Source of the DNA: Methanobacteriota archaeon
GTDB lineage: Bacteria; Myxococcota; UBA727; JABDBI01
Length of the DNA: 36,167 nt
NCBI GenBank assembly: GCA_013288705.1
Contig: JABDBI010000017.1
Location: forward strand, 1-36,167
Direction of reading: 5' to 3'
Below are positions 23,543 through 32,476 of the stretch, piece after piece; positions within the stretch are counted from its first letter, which is position 1; the number at the start of each line of letters is the position of its first letter. A model generated the notes under the pieces. The model had not been told where the DNA came from. It did not search any database and saw only the letters and a program-made list of their open reading frames with translations. Position numbers and translations under genes: made by a program.

Positions 23543-24433
23543 CTACCGCTGCTCATACGCAGCGCGCTCCTCGGGTGGGGAGTTTTCGTTCAGGTGTTGC
23601 ACACCACCGTGAATCAATCGCAGTGCATTGCTCGCTTCGGTCCGTACGCCCTCCGATGGATCCGAAGAAGCAACCGCAGCTAACATCTCAACACTTTGAG
23701 CGGCATTGGTACCAATCCGCCCCAATGCAAACGCTGCTTCCTGGCGAATTTTTTGGTCACTGCTGGAAAGCAAATCCGTTACCGGACGCGTCGACGCTCC
23801 GGCACTGTTTCCAACCATGCTGATGGCGTGAAGGGCTGAATCAAGAACCTTCATATCATCCGTATGCAACTGCTGATTAATCATCTCCAAGTGTGTCAAG
23901 GCAACATCTTTATTTTTAGACAGCGCAAACAGTGCATTGGATTTGACTTCTGGGTTATCGTGCATCAGCAACTCAACGACTTCTTTTTCGCACGCCTCGA
24001 CCGCTTTGGGCCCTATTTTTGCCAGCGCGAAAGCTGCCACTTCCGCTATTTTGGGATTTCGGTCTTTCAACGCCTCTTTCATTTCTGGAACGAATGCCAT
24101 CGCGGATTCGCCGAGTTTAGACAACTCGAAGAGCGCCTCCTCTTTATCGTGATCAATATGGCCGTGCAGAGCGCGCCTAAGCCTCTCCATGTGTAATGCA
24201 TCTTGCTCTTCCGGTGTGGGCAATGCCTGCGCTTGTTGCGCGATCTGTGATTCCGGTGCGCTAGCCGGCAGAGGCATCGGAACTGCGGCTGCCTCGGGTT
24301 CAGCCTTTACTTCTTCTGGCTGCGCTTCAGCCTCGCTTGCCACCGTCTCGGGTTTAGGCGCTTCCCGTCGCGCCATATATAGCACCACCAACGCCAGCAA
24401 AGTGACCGATGCGAGTATACCTAGTTTCTTCAT
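23543..24433 (-). CDS. Membrane-anchored HEAT-repeat protein
   Basis: 296 aa. The start at 24433 is chosen over one eight codons upstream because AGGAGG lies 8 bases before it. A single N-terminal membrane segment (about 3-21, LGILASVTLLALVVLYMA) is followed by basic residues. The Glu/Ala/Pro-rich linker spans 22-80. From about residue 90 come six or so HEAT-type repeats with the usual ALxxLGxxA pattern: KEEALFELSKLGESAM, PKIAEVAAFALAKIGPKAV, PEVKSNALFALSKNKDVAL, KIRQEAAFALGRIGTNAAQ and GVRTEASNALRLI. Such solenoids are protein-binding scaffolds; the predicted topology puts the repeats in the periplasm. The partner is unknown. Confidence 0.8.
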   Translation of the reverse strand: MKKLGILASVTLLALVVLYMARREAPKPETVASEAEAQPEEVKAEPEAAAVPMPLPASAPESQIAQQAQALPTPEEQDALHMERLRRALHGHIDHDKEEALFELSKLGESAMAFVPEMKEALKDRNPKIAEVAAFALAKIGPKAVEACEKEVVELLMHDNPEVKSNALFALSKNKDVALTHLEMINQQLHTDDMKVLDSALHAISMVGNSAGASTRPVTDLLSSSDQKIRQEAAFALGRIGTNAAQSVEMLAAVASSDPSEGVRTEASNALRLIHGGVQHLNENSPPEERAAYEQR

Positions 24434-24550
24434 GCCAGCGACCCTCCTATGATCCATTGGCCCCCTTCAGCGATAGATATTAGATACCCAAGTAGGCATG
24501 TGAAAGGGGGATGCTGCCCAATGTGCAGAACCTAACTCCCAATCCGCTTC

Positions 24551-24616
24551 CCTGCTGTCCTGAAATCCCCCCCGCCACCCGGGTGGGTTCACTCTGGTGG
24601 AGGTTCAGACGGCAGG
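24551..24616. repeat. Imperfect palindrome downstream of the zinc-finger gene
   Basis: CCTGCTGTCCTGAAATCCCCCC and GGAGGTTCAGACGGCAGG are imperfect complements around a GCCACCCGGGTGGG mini-hairpin. It may be a weak terminator for the minus-strand gene ending at 24640, but no T-run is present. Confidence 0.45.
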
Positions 24617-24639
24617 GGCGGAAAGGGTTTTGCTGTGTA

Positions 24640-25092
24640 TTATCGCCTGTGCGCTAGCACCTTAGGCCCTTCTTGGAAGAGTACCTCGATTTTATTTGCG
24701 CCCTTGTCTGCCACCACCAGCCCAACACCAAATTGTGAGTGAGCCAATACTTCACCCTCTGCAAATTGCTCGCGAAAGCTATAGGAACGCGCCATCAAAG
24801 TGTCCCGCCCGCGCATAAGCTCGCTGTAATGGCTTGCGCGCGCCAGGCCCGCAGTGTTCTTCTTTGGACCCATCTTTCGCGTTTTATCTGTGCTTTGCAC
24901 TGGTGTCCGCGCCAGCGCTTGATAGATTTTTGTCCCCGGCGGAGAGGCGCGATGAACATGGGAGGAGCGGCAGGTGTTACACTGCACACGCTTGCATTCG
25001 GATCCGACCATGGCCTCGATTGTATGTGCAAGCATCATCTTACAGCGAGTGCACCAGCTATCGACATTTCCAGAAACGCGCAAAGAACTCAT
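24640..25092 (-). CDS. Small zinc-ribbon plus Tudor/CarD-like domain protein
   Basis: 150 aa. The N-terminal third holds two Cys pairs, C14-x-x-C17 (WCTRCK) and C38-x-x-C41 (QCNTCR), with a further Cys33, which suggests a zinc ribbon. A basic, Ser/Pro/Lys-rich linker follows. The C-terminal part FAEGEVLAHSQFGVGLVVAD followed by KIEVLFQEGPKVLAH resembles the small beta-barrel at the end of UvrD/PcrA helicases and the start of CarD (GDxVxHxxFGxGxV), which contacts RNA polymerase. This pairing is seen in small proteins of deltaproteobacterial lineages, from memory. The AGAGGG before the ATG supports the start. It is divergent from pspA. A transcription-associated role is inference. Confidence 0.6.
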   Translation of the reverse strand: MSSLRVSGNVDSWCTRCKMMLAHTIEAMVGSECKRVQCNTCRSSHVHRASPPGTKIYQALARTPVQSTDKTRKMGPKKNTAGLARASHYSELMRGRDTLMARSYSFREQFAEGEVLAHSQFGVGLVVADKGANKIEVLFQEGPKVLAHRR

Positions 25093-25172
25093 ACATCCCT
25101 CTCAACATTCGTGCATATCAATGGCAGAGTAAAAGTGTACAGTCTTAGTCACAGTTGACAAGGTGCAAAATC

Positions 25173-25859
25173 ATGAGCGTTCTGAACCGGCTTGCAAAAA
25201 CCATCAAGGCCAACCTCAACGCAGCCATTGATCACATCGAAGACCGCCAAAAGCTGCTAGAGCAAACGCTTTGGGAGATTAAGGACCGGGAAAATCTCGC
25301 GAAGAAAAAGCTTGTGGAGATGCGGGCGACGCAAAAGATCGCGCAAAAGCGCGCCAAGGCATATGCAGTTGAAGCAGCTAAATGGGAGCAGAGTGCTCTG
25401 ACTGCACTCGCTGTGGGTGAGGAAGAAAAGGCTAAAGTTGCGTTGGCGAACAAGCAGAGGGCAGAAAGTCTGCAGCATGAAGAAGAGCAGACTGCGGCGC
25501 TCATCGGTGAACAAGGCCGGGCGCTGCAAGGGGCGCTTGCCGAGCTTCCTGCGCGGGTGGCGCAATTGAAGCGAGAGTCGCTTACGCAAAATAGTTTGAG
25601 CAACCTCGAGGCGTTTGAGACGTTTGACCGCATGGTAGAGAAGGTCGAGCTTAGCGAAGCGGGGGCCAGTGCGTGGCAGGAGCTGAATGAGGAGAAGACG
25701 GCGCGCGCAACGTCGGAGAAAGTGCTGCGCGGGTTAGATGTCGATGATGCATTGGCAAAGCTGAAGGGGCGGCTGCAAAGCGCGGGGAGTGACGATGATG
25801 TGAGGAAGCGGGCAGCGGAGATCGAGGCGGAGCTGGCGAAAATCAAGAGCGAGTTGTAG
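25173..25859 (+). CDS. pspA: PspA/IM30 family membrane-stress protein
   Basis: 228 aa from the ATG at 25173, where the family N-terminus begins (SVLNRLAKTIKANLNAAIDH); the TTG six codons upstream is less likely. The protein is almost entirely charged coiled coil, as in ESCRT-III-like PspA/Vipp1: an amphipathic N-terminal helix that contacts the membrane, then long helices with DRQKLLEQTLWEIKDRENLA and the FDRMVEKVELSEA block. It oligomerises on damaged inner membrane and maintains the proton-motive force. No pspF or pspBC neighbour is visible, so its regulation differs from the enterobacterial system. A family A palindromic element starts 20 bp after the stop. Confidence 0.88.
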   Translation: MSVLNRLAKTIKANLNAAIDHIEDRQKLLEQTLWEIKDRENLAKKKLVEMRATQKIAQKRAKAYAVEAAKWEQSALTALAVGEEEKAKVALANKQRAESLQHEEEQTAALIGEQGRALQGALAELPARVAQLKRESLTQNSLSNLEAFETFDRMVEKVELSEAGASAWQELNEEKTARATSEKVLRGLDVDDALAKLKGRLQSAGSDDDVRKRAAEIEAELAKIKSEL

Positions 25860-25879
25860 AACATCGTGACGCTAAGATT

Positions 25880-25986
25880 TCCTTCTCCCGCTGGCGGGAG
25901 AAGGATTAAGGATGAGGGTGGACGCATGCGTGTCGCTACTTCCCACCCTCACCCTTGGTCCCTCTCCCGCCAGCGGGAGAGGGAGA
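25880..25986. repeat. Family A paired palindromic element, copy 3
   Basis: It has the same two inverted halves as at 18144-18251, with CCTTCTCCCGCTGGCGGGAG on the left and CCCTCTCCCGCCAGCGGGAG on the right and a shared spacer core GTCGCTACTT. It again lies between convergent genes (pspA and the M3 peptidase). Confidence 0.9.
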
Positions 25987-26005
25987 TCTTGCGCGGTCGT
26001 CGTCG

Positions 26006-28024
26006 CTATACGCCAGCCTCTAGCCATTCCTTAAACGCATCGAATCGATATGGCCTGCCTAAAAAGTCCTTTACCAATTCTTCTGCGTCCTTCGATCCAC
26101 CCGGGCGCAACACCGTATCACGATAATGGCGCGCCACATCTTTATTCATCATGCCTGCCTTCTTAAAAGGCGTCAGCAGATCCTTCTCAATCACCTTCGA
26201 CCACATATACGTGTAATACAACGCCGAGTATCCCTCGAGATGCCCAAAGTTCAGTTGAAAATGCGTCCCTTCCACATATGGGAAGTAACTGTATTGCGCC
26301 TGCATCTTCTTCAGCGCTTGCATCGGATCAAACGTCGCGGGATCTTTCCAGTAATAGTTCAAGCTTAACGCCGAGTAAAACATTTGCGTACGTGCATCTA
26401 GCCCCTTGCCAAACTCGTCGGCGGCACGCATGCGCTTCACAAGGTCAGCGGGAATGGGCTCGCCAGTTTTGTAATGCTTTGCAAAACGCTGCAGCACACC
26501 CACATCCCATGCCCACTCTTCGAAAAATTGCGACGGCGCCTCAACAAAGTCCCACTCTGTGGACACGCCAGAAAACCGTATCCAGTTTTGCTGACCGCCT
26601 AAAACATGATGCAACAAATGGCCAAATTCATGGAAAAATGTCACCACCTGATCATGATCCATCAATGCTGGGCCATTTGATGTCGCTGGATCAGAAAAAT
26701 TGCACACCAAGGCACCTTCCGGCAGCTGCTCATTTCTCAGCCCGCTTTGCACCGTAAACTGCGCCGCATGTTTATATTTGCCATCGCGAGGATGTAAATC
26801 CAAAAAGATTCGCCCTAGGCGTTTGCCGCCCTCATACACGTCAAACACGGTGACCGACTTGTCCCAGGGATGCGCGTTTGTAACGCGCTCGTAGTGAATA
26901 CCAAACAACTCGCTGGTCAAATCAAGCAAACCCTGTTGCACGCGCTCAAACTCAAAATATGGCCGCACATCTTGCGAATTGAAGTGGTAATTGCGCTGCT
27001 TCACTTTTTCTTCAAGATAGCCTCTTTCGTAACTCATCACGGCCTTTGCGTGTGGCTCTGTCCTTCGTTTCTCATGTAAAAGCATGGCGTATTCTTTGTC
27101 TGCACCAGGTTTCGCAATATGTGTAATCTTCTCGATAAATTCTGAAATGCGCGGCGCTGTCTTCATCATTTTGTCTTCAACAACAAAATCGGCGTAGGAC
27201 TTGTACCCTAAGAGTCTCGCAAGCTCATAGCGTTTCTTCAACATTTCACTGAGCACAGGCTCGTTTTTGGGGTAGCCACGCGCCATGAATTTTCCCCATA
27301 ACGCCTTGCGATGCTGCCCTGAGTCCGCATACATCATGAACGGAACATAGTCCGGATAATCCGTCGTCACGTGGATCTTGCCGTTTGGGCCGGGCTTATG
27401 CGAAGCAATATAATCAGCAGGCAAACCCTTCAAATCCTGCGCGGAGTCAACCTCTATAAAGCGCACATCGTCACGAATGTTGCGGCTATACTCCTGAGTG
27501 ATCAACACCAACTCTTTCTCAATCTCGGTGATTTTCTGGCGTGTAGCCTCATTTTTATCAACGCCACCGCGTTTAAAATCCTGCAGTGTTTTGGTCAGCA
27601 TGCGTTTAGCATCGGCATCAAGGGGCTTCTGATCAACCGCAGCCAACGCTTCATAAAGCGGCCTATTAAGCGACATGTCCGTGGCAAGTTTCTGTGCTTC
27701 TTGCTCGCAGGTCTCCGCGTCTGTACGCACTTGCGCGTCAGGATGCACCTGCGAGAGCAATGATGCGCTAGACATCGCCTGATCCATATGCACCATGATG
27801 GTATTGTATGGCCGCATCGTATTGGCTTCGTTGCGAACTGCCTTTTCAGCCAATAGATTGTTCAGGATTGTCTCTGCAGCTTGCAGATGAGAGCGGCATT
27901 TTCCCAGTAGAGTGCCTTCTTGCGCCATTTTCTGCTTTCCTTGTACGGCTTGCATAGTCTTACAAGCAGATCCAAACGTGCATAGCAAAAAGAGAGCGAG
28001 AAATAAACGGCCCAGACAACGCAT
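26006..28024 (-). CDS. M3-family oligopeptidase, exported lipoprotein
   Basis: 672 aa from the ATG at 28024, supported by GGAG 5 bases upstream; the longer frame to 28075 would bury the signal peptide. The N-terminus MRCLGRLFLALFLLCTFGSA ends at a Cys in G-S-A-C-K, a typical lipoprotein signal. The rest is a thimet oligopeptidase fold: the zinc motif H465-E-F-G-H469 lies in VTFFHEFGHLLHHVLGG, followed by EWDFVEAPSQFFEEW, which supplies the third ligand. The SALYYTYMWSKVIEKDL block that shapes the substrate site near the C-terminus is present. It cleaves short peptides. M3 enzymes are usually cytoplasmic, so a lipid-anchored periplasmic form suggests digestion of peptides taken up from outside or released from envelope proteins. 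Confidence 0.92.
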   Translation of the reverse strand: MRCLGRLFLALFLLCTFGSACKTMQAVQGKQKMAQEGTLLGKCRSHLQAAETILNNLLAEKAVRNEANTMRPYNTIMVHMDQAMSSASLLSQVHPDAQVRTDAETCEQEAQKLATDMSLNRPLYEALAAVDQKPLDADAKRMLTKTLQDFKRGGVDKNEATRQKITEIEKELVLITQEYSRNIRDDVRFIEVDSAQDLKGLPADYIASHKPGPNGKIHVTTDYPDYVPFMMYADSGQHRKALWGKFMARGYPKNEPVLSEMLKKRYELARLLGYKSYADFVVEDKMMKTAPRISEFIEKITHIAKPGADKEYAMLLHEKRRTEPHAKAVMSYERGYLEEKVKQRNYHFNSQDVRPYFEFERVQQGLLDLTSELFGIHYERVTNAHPWDKSVTVFDVYEGGKRLGRIFLDLHPRDGKYKHAAQFTVQSGLRNEQLPEGALVCNFSDPATSNGPALMDHDQVVTFFHEFGHLLHHVLGGQQNWIRFSGVSTEWDFVEAPSQFFEEWAWDVGVLQRFAKHYKTGEPIPADLVKRMRAADEFGKGLDARTQMFYSALSLNYYWKDPATFDPMQALKKMQAQYSYFPYVEGTHFQLNFGHLEGYSALYYTYMWSKVIEKDLLTPFKKAGMMNKDVARHYRDTVLRPGGSKDAEELVKDFLGRPYRFDAFKEWLEAGV

Positions 28025-28104
28025 AGGTGCTCCGAATTTTGATGATCCGTAGCTCACTACACCATCGCGGAACATCGGCCAAGCGTTTGATGTCGGGCGA
28101 AAAG

Positions 28105-28133
28105 TTGATATTTAATATCATGTAAAGTAATCT
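28105..28133 (+). promoter_or_regulatory. Near-consensus sigma70 promoter of the response regulator gene
   Basis: TTGATA at 28105-28110 and TAATCT at 28128-28133 are separated by exactly 17 bp. Transcription would begin around 28139-28141, at the ATG at 28140, so the transcript would be leaderless or nearly so. Confidence 0.6.
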
Positions 28134-28139
28134 ATAGGA

Positions 28140-28598
28140 ATGATAGACACAGCTCCAAATAAATCCAGATTCAAGATCCCTAATGCTGAGAAGAAGCACC
28201 GGCTCTTAGTCTGTGACGATGAAATGCTCGTACGCGACTTTTTGACCGAACAGCTTCGTGACGAAGGCTACGACGTCGATGAAGCCAAAGACGGTATTGA
28301 GTGTTTAAGCCTAATCGAAAAACATCGACCAGATGCGCTGTTGCTCGATCTGCGTATGCCAAACATGGACGGCATGACAGTGATTCGAAAGATGCGAGAA
28401 ATGGGTGTCACGATACCTATTTTAGTGATTAGCTCTCACGAAGATCTGGGCCAGCAAATGGAAATAGATGAACTGCAGGTTGGTGCGTTTATTCCAAAGC
28501 CATTTGATCCGAGCGAAGTGAGTGCTCTTGTGCAGGCGGCATTGCTAGAAGTTGCGGATGCGCAGCGAACTAAGAAAAAAAGACCTACGTTGACGTAG
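28140..28598 (+). CDS. Single-domain response regulator (CheY-like)
   Basis: 152 aa: a short N-terminal extension, one receiver domain and a basic tail ([10 protein letters not shown]). The acidic pair Asp26/Asp27 (LLVCDDE), phospho-acceptor Asp70 (LLLDLRMPNMDG), Ser98/99 (VISSH) and Lys120 (FIPKPFD) are all in place, so it should be phosphorylated. No output domain is fused, so it probably acts by protein contacts in a phosphorelay or as a CheY-like effector. No histidine kinase is nearby. No proper Shine-Dalgarno sequence precedes the ATG, in line with a leaderless transcript. Its 3' end overlaps that of the convergent meaB gene by 14 bp. Confidence 0.9.
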   Translation: MIDTAPNKSRFKIPNAEKKHRLLVCDDEMLVRDFLTEQLRDEGYDVDEAKDGIECLSLIEKHRPDALLLDLRMPNMDGMTVIRKMREMGVTIPILVISSHEDLGQQMEIDELQVGAFIPKPFDPSEVSALVQAALLEVADAQRTKKKRPTLT

Positions 28599-29556
28599 TC
28601 TTAAGCGCCTTCTGCACCGCGTGTGACACCGAGATCTTGCCCACCCGCATGTCGTCCAGCAAACCTGGCAGTTTCTTACGCACGTGTACATCTTGACGAA
28701 AGCGCTCAAGAAGCTCCTGACCCACGATGCTCCAAAACCAATTCTGCGCTTGATCTTGCCTTCTTTTCTCGAGCTCATCACTCTTTCTCAAGAGTTCCTG
28801 ATGCGACTGAATGGCTTCCCATAGCGCAGCAATCCCAGTTTCGGAAGGCGAGCTGACGGTCAGTACCGGCACTTTCCATGCGTTCTCCGATCTTCGCAGC
28901 AACGACAATGCCCGGGCGTAAGCTTTTTGCGCTTCCTTCGCCAATGGCAAAAGCTGTCCATCAGCCTTCGTCACGACGACCATGTCGGCAAGCTCCAGCA
29001 CACCTTTCTTCACGCCTTGTAGCTCGTCACCGGCACCTGGCTGCATCAGCAGCACAAAGGTGTCTACCATGGCTGCCACAGCGAACTCTGATTGCCCAAC
29101 ACCAACTGTTTCCACCAGCACCACATCGAAGCCGGCAGCTTCACAAAGCAGCATCGCTTCGCGGGTCTGTCGCGCGACGCCACCAAGCAATCCGCCGGAG
29201 GGAGAAGGTCGCACAAAAGCACTCGCTTCCAAACTCAAGCGTGGCATCCGTGTTTTGTCACCGAGCACGCTCCCTTTGCTCACAGGGCTCGAAGGATCGA
29301 CGGCAAGAACTGCCACTTTCTTCCCTTGTGCGATCAAGTGGAGCCCCAACGCCTCGATCAACGTACTTTTGCCCACACCCGGGCTTCCCGATATGCCAAT
29401 TCGCATGGCCTGCCCAGAAAATGGGAGAATGGCATCGAGCACTTCTGTCGCTAATGGTAAGTCACGCGGGCTTTTGCTTTCCACCAGCGTAATCGCTTTC
29501 GCGAGCGCCCTTCTCTCGCCTGCACGCACACCGGAGATAAGTTTGCTATGAGGCAT
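28585..29556 (-). CDS. meaB: Methylmalonyl-CoA mutase-associated GTPase MeaB
   Basis: 323 aa from the ATG at 29556, which lies inside the end of the mutase gene (11-bp overlap); the frame extends upstream to 29694 but that part only shadows the mutase. Walker [19 protein letters not shown], the [19 protein letters not shown] block, [10 protein letters not shown] and the VVVTKADG guanine-specificity motif match MeaB/ArgK G3E GTPases. MeaB gates loading and release of adenosylcobalamin and protects the mutase from inactivation. Direct coupling to the mutase gene fits this role. The older name ArgK (arginine transport kinase) does not apply. Confidence 0.95.
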   Translation of the reverse strand: MPHSKLISGVRAGERRALAKAITLVESKSPRDLPLATEVLDAILPFSGQAMRIGISGSPGVGKSTLIEALGLHLIAQGKKVAVLAVDPSSPVSKGSVLGDKTRMPRLSLEASAFVRPSPSGGLLGGVARQTREAMLLCEAAGFDVVLVETVGVGQSEFAVAAMVDTFVLLMQPGAGDELQGVKKGVLELADMVVVTKADGQLLPLAKEAQKAYARALSLLRRSENAWKVPVLTVSSPSETGIAALWEAIQSHQELLRKSDELEKRRQDQAQNWFWSIVGQELLERFRQDVHVRKKLPGLLDDMRVGKISVSHAVQKALKTTST

Positions 29557-31687
29557 GGGAATGACGCCGTACTTGAATGGCCTTGAGAACACGCCTCGCA
29601 GCTTCAAGAATCTTTGTGCCGGGGCCAAAAATTTCTGCCACGCCCAGATCTTGTAAAAATCCGTAATCTTTGCGCGGCACAACACCACCCACAATTACCA
29701 CAATGTCATCGGCACCGAGCTCATGCAGACTCTTCATCAACTGAGGCACCAAACTCCTGTGCCCTGCGGCTAGCGTCGATACACCGACAACGTGGACATC
29801 ATTCTCGACGGCGTGTCGCGCTGCTTCCTCGGGCGTTTGAAAGAGAGGACTTACATCCACATCAAAGCCAAAATCGGCAAAAGCTGTGGCCACCACTTTA
29901 GCGCCCCGATCGTGGCCATCTTGACCTAGCTTGGCCACCAAGATACGCGGCCGCCTGCCTTCCTCTTCTGCAAAAGCATCGACTTCAGCCAAAAATACCT
30001 GCAGCTCTTGCACGTTTTCGTATGCATTTTTATACACGCCACTCACCACGCGGGTTTGCCCTTCAAACCTGCCAAAAACCTTCTCGAGTGCCAATGATAC
30101 CTCACCCACTGTCGCGCGTGCTGCCATTGCTGCAATTGAAAATTCGAGTAGATTGCCTTGTACGCGTGCAGCCTCGGTAAGCGCAGCGAGCGCCGTCTGG
30201 ACGCGTGTACCGTCACGGCTACGCTTCAGCGTTTTGAGACGCGCAATCTGCTTTTCACGCACGTCAGCGTGATCGATCTCGAGCACGTCTACAGGTGTGT
30301 CCTGCTCGGGGATATATTTGTTCACGCCAACAATGGTCTCTTCTCCGCCGTCGATTCGCGCCTGCCGCTTTGCAGCACTTTCTTCGATCATGGCTTTTGG
30401 AACGCCGGCTAAAAGCGCTTTGGTCATGCCGCCAAGTGCATCTATCTCAGCGATAATATCACGCGCCTTTTGCGCCAACTCATGAGTGAGCGACTCCATG
30501 AAATAGGAACCGCCCCAAGGATCAATAACCTTCGGAATGCCCGTCTCTTCCGCTAAAATCAGCTGTGTATTGCGTGCGATTCTCGCTGAGAAAGGCGTGG
30601 GTAACGCCAGCGCTTCGTCGAAAGCGTTGGTGTGCAACGATTGCGTGCCGCCAAACACTGCAGCCATGGCTTCGATGGTCGTGCGTACGACGTTGTTGTA
30701 GGGATCTTGAGCAGTCAGACTCCACCCCGATGTTTGGCAATGGGTGCGCAACATCGCTGATTCCGCCTTCTTTGGTTTGAACTGAGCCATCAGCTCAGCC
30801 CAAAGGAGTCGAGCAGCCCGGAGCTTCGCGATCTCCATGTAGAAGTTCATGCCCGTGGCAAAGAAGAAGCTAAGACGCGGTGCAAATGCATCGATATCGA
30901 GCCCACGCGCCAGCGCGGCCCGCACGTACTCGAGGCCATCTGCGAGTGTAAATGCCAACTCTTGTGCCAGATTGGCACCAGCTTCGTGGATATGATAGCC
31001 GCTGATGCTAATCGAATTAAATTTCGGCATATGTGCTGAAGCATAGGCAATGACGTCGGCGACAATACGCATTGATTCTGCTGGTGGATATACATATGTG
31101 TTGCGCACCATGAACTCTTTCAAAATGTCGTTTTGAATGGTGCCTGCAAGCTGCTTCTCGGATACACCCTGCTCTTTTGCAGCGACGATAAATCCGGCGA
31201 GGATGGGAAGAACAGCGCCGTTCATGGTCATCGATACGCTCACTTTGTCGAGCGGGATGCCTTGGAACAGAATTTTCATGTCTTCGACAGAATCGATGGC
31301 CACGCCTGCTTGACCAACGTCGCCAACGACTCTGGGGTGATCAGAATCGTAGCCGCGGTGGGTAGGCAAATCAAACGCTACCGAGAGGCCCATTTGTCCG
31401 GCCTTTAAACAAGCGTGATAGAAGCGATTGGTTTCTTCGGCGGTGGAGAAGCCAGCGTATTGCCGAATGGTCCACGGGCGGTTGGCGTACATGGTGGCGC
31501 GCGGCCCGCGCGTGAACGGGTAAAGCCCGGGCAAACCTGTTTTCTCTTCGGGATGATCAAGCTTGGCTAAGTTCTCTTTGGTGTACAGAGGCTCGACAGC
31601 AATTCCCTCGAGCGAGGTGCGCACGAGCTCCGAAGCAGGCTTACCCGAAAGCTCTTTCTCGGCGAGCGTTTCCCAATCTTTCATCAT
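29546..31687 (-). CDS. scpA: Methylmalonyl-CoA mutase, large subunit
   Basis: 713 aa. The N-terminal TIM barrel binds the CoA substrate ([20 protein letters not shown], then [20 protein letters not shown]). The C-terminal cobalamin domain has the base-off B12 motif DGHDRG, with His592 as the lower axial ligand ([18 protein letters not shown]), and the [17 protein letters not shown] segment. It interconverts methylmalonyl-CoA and succinyl-CoA. The single chain with both domains matches homodimeric bacterial enzymes, so a separate small subunit is not required. It lies between the cinA-like gene (46 bp) and meaB (overlapping). No epimerase or propionyl-CoA carboxylase is present in the window. 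Confidence 0.97.
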   Translation of the reverse strand: MMKDWETLAEKELSGKPASELVRTSLEGIAVEPLYTKENLAKLDHPEEKTGLPGLYPFTRGPRATMYANRPWTIRQYAGFSTAEETNRFYHACLKAGQMGLSVAFDLPTHRGYDSDHPRVVGDVGQAGVAIDSVEDMKILFQGIPLDKVSVSMTMNGAVLPILAGFIVAAKEQGVSEKQLAGTIQNDILKEFMVRNTYVYPPAESMRIVADVIAYASAHMPKFNSISISGYHIHEAGANLAQELAFTLADGLEYVRAALARGLDIDAFAPRLSFFFATGMNFYMEIAKLRAARLLWAELMAQFKPKKAESAMLRTHCQTSGWSLTAQDPYNNVVRTTIEAMAAVFGGTQSLHTNAFDEALALPTPFSARIARNTQLILAEETGIPKVIDPWGGSYFMESLTHELAQKARDIIAEIDALGGMTKALLAGVPKAMIEESAAKRQARIDGGEETIVGVNKYIPEQDTPVDVLEIDHADVREKQIARLKTLKRSRDGTRVQTALAALTEAARVQGNLLEFSIAAMAARATVGEVSLALEKVFGRFEGQTRVVSGVYKNAYENVQELQVFLAEVDAFAEEEGRRPRILVAKLGQDGHDRGAKVVATAFADFGFDVDVSPLFQTPEEAARHAVENDVHVVGVSTLAAGHRSLVPQLMKSLHELGADDIVVIVGGVVPRKDYGFLQDLGVAEIFGPGTKILEAARRVLKAIQVRRHSHAS

Positions 31688-31733
31688 ATTTCAACCTAAA
31701 CTTCGGAGCAGGATCGCGAGCACTAAAAGTATC

Positions 31734-32462
31734 TTAGAGATGAAAACCATCGATTGCTCTTTCTACCTGGCGGGCTGCTTTATGCACCGTCTCGACGTCA
31801 ACACCCTCGAAGGTGACCATCACCTTATACGTTGCCTTGTCGTATTCCGGATAACTTCCAATAGCCACCGAAGGAAAAGCATGCTGCACGCGAGATAAAT
31901 CTTCCGCAATATCGCCCTCGGATTTCCGCGTATAGATAATTATGCGTTCACATACCTCGCCACGAAAGCGCTGTTTGATCCCATTTATCATGTAGGAAAA
32001 AAGGCTCGGCACGCCAGGCAAAATATGCACGTTCTCCACGACCACCACAGGCACCCACAGCCTCTCGACCCCTATTATCTCACAAGGGTCAGGTAGCAGC
32101 GCCATGCGTTTGCGCGCGTCGTTGAGTACAGCATCTGGATAGCGCTGCTGCAAATCCATGCGCAGCTTCTCCAGCGTCGGCGCATGAAGGGCAAGCCCTC
32201 GATCAAATGCCTTGGCAATTGCTTCGTAGGTGCGATCATCGTGCGTGGGACCAATACCGCCAGAAGTAAACACATAGTCAGCGAGACCGGATAGCTTGCG
32301 CACTGTCTGACCAATTTCATCAATGTCGTCGGAAACAGTCTCGATGCGCAAAAGCCGCACACCACGCTCAAACAACACGCGCGCAAGGGTATAACTATTC
32401 GCATCTTGAACTTTGCCCGTTAAAATCTCGTCGCCAATGATCAGCGCACATGCGGTTGTCAT
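31734..32462 (-). CDS. CinA N-terminal/MoaB-like (MoCF-binding fold) protein
   Basis: 242 aa. The MoCF-type fold is clear: ALIIGDEILTGKVQDANSYT near the start, then DYVFTSGGIGPTHDDRTYEA with the GGIGPT loop around residues 67-73, and ILPGVPSLFSYMINGI. This is the arrangement of the CinA N-terminal domain; the C-terminal nicotinamide-nucleotide amidase domain is absent. Related stand-alone proteins occur as ADP-ribose pyrophosphatase-like enzymes or as FAD synthetase-associated domains. The exact substrate is open. It sits 14 bp after ihfB and 46 bp before the mutase gene. Confidence 0.85.
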   Translation of the reverse strand: MTTACALIIGDEILTGKVQDANSYTLARVLFERGVRLLRIETVSDDIDEIGQTVRKLSGLADYVFTSGGIGPTHDDRTYEAIAKAFDRGLALHAPTLEKLRMDLQQRYPDAVLNDARKRMALLPDPCEIIGVERLWVPVVVVENVHILPGVPSLFSYMINGIKQRFRGEVCERIIIYTRKSEGDIAEDLSRVQHAFPSVAIGSYPEYDKATYKVMVTFEGVDVETVHKAARQVERAIDGFHL

Positions 32463-32476
32463 ATCGCTTCACTTGC

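Noticed and set aside
25155..25160. TTGACA as a -35 box for pspA
   Set aside because: It lies only 18 bp from the ATG, leaving no room for a -10 box, start site and leader.
18144..25986. CRISPR array formed by the repeated palindromes
   Set aside because: The copies are kilobases apart, are paired inverted repeats, and have no regular spacers or cas genes.
29556..29694. Upstream extension of the meaB frame
   Set aside because: It only overlaps the mutase coding sequence in another frame; the family N-terminus begins at 29556.
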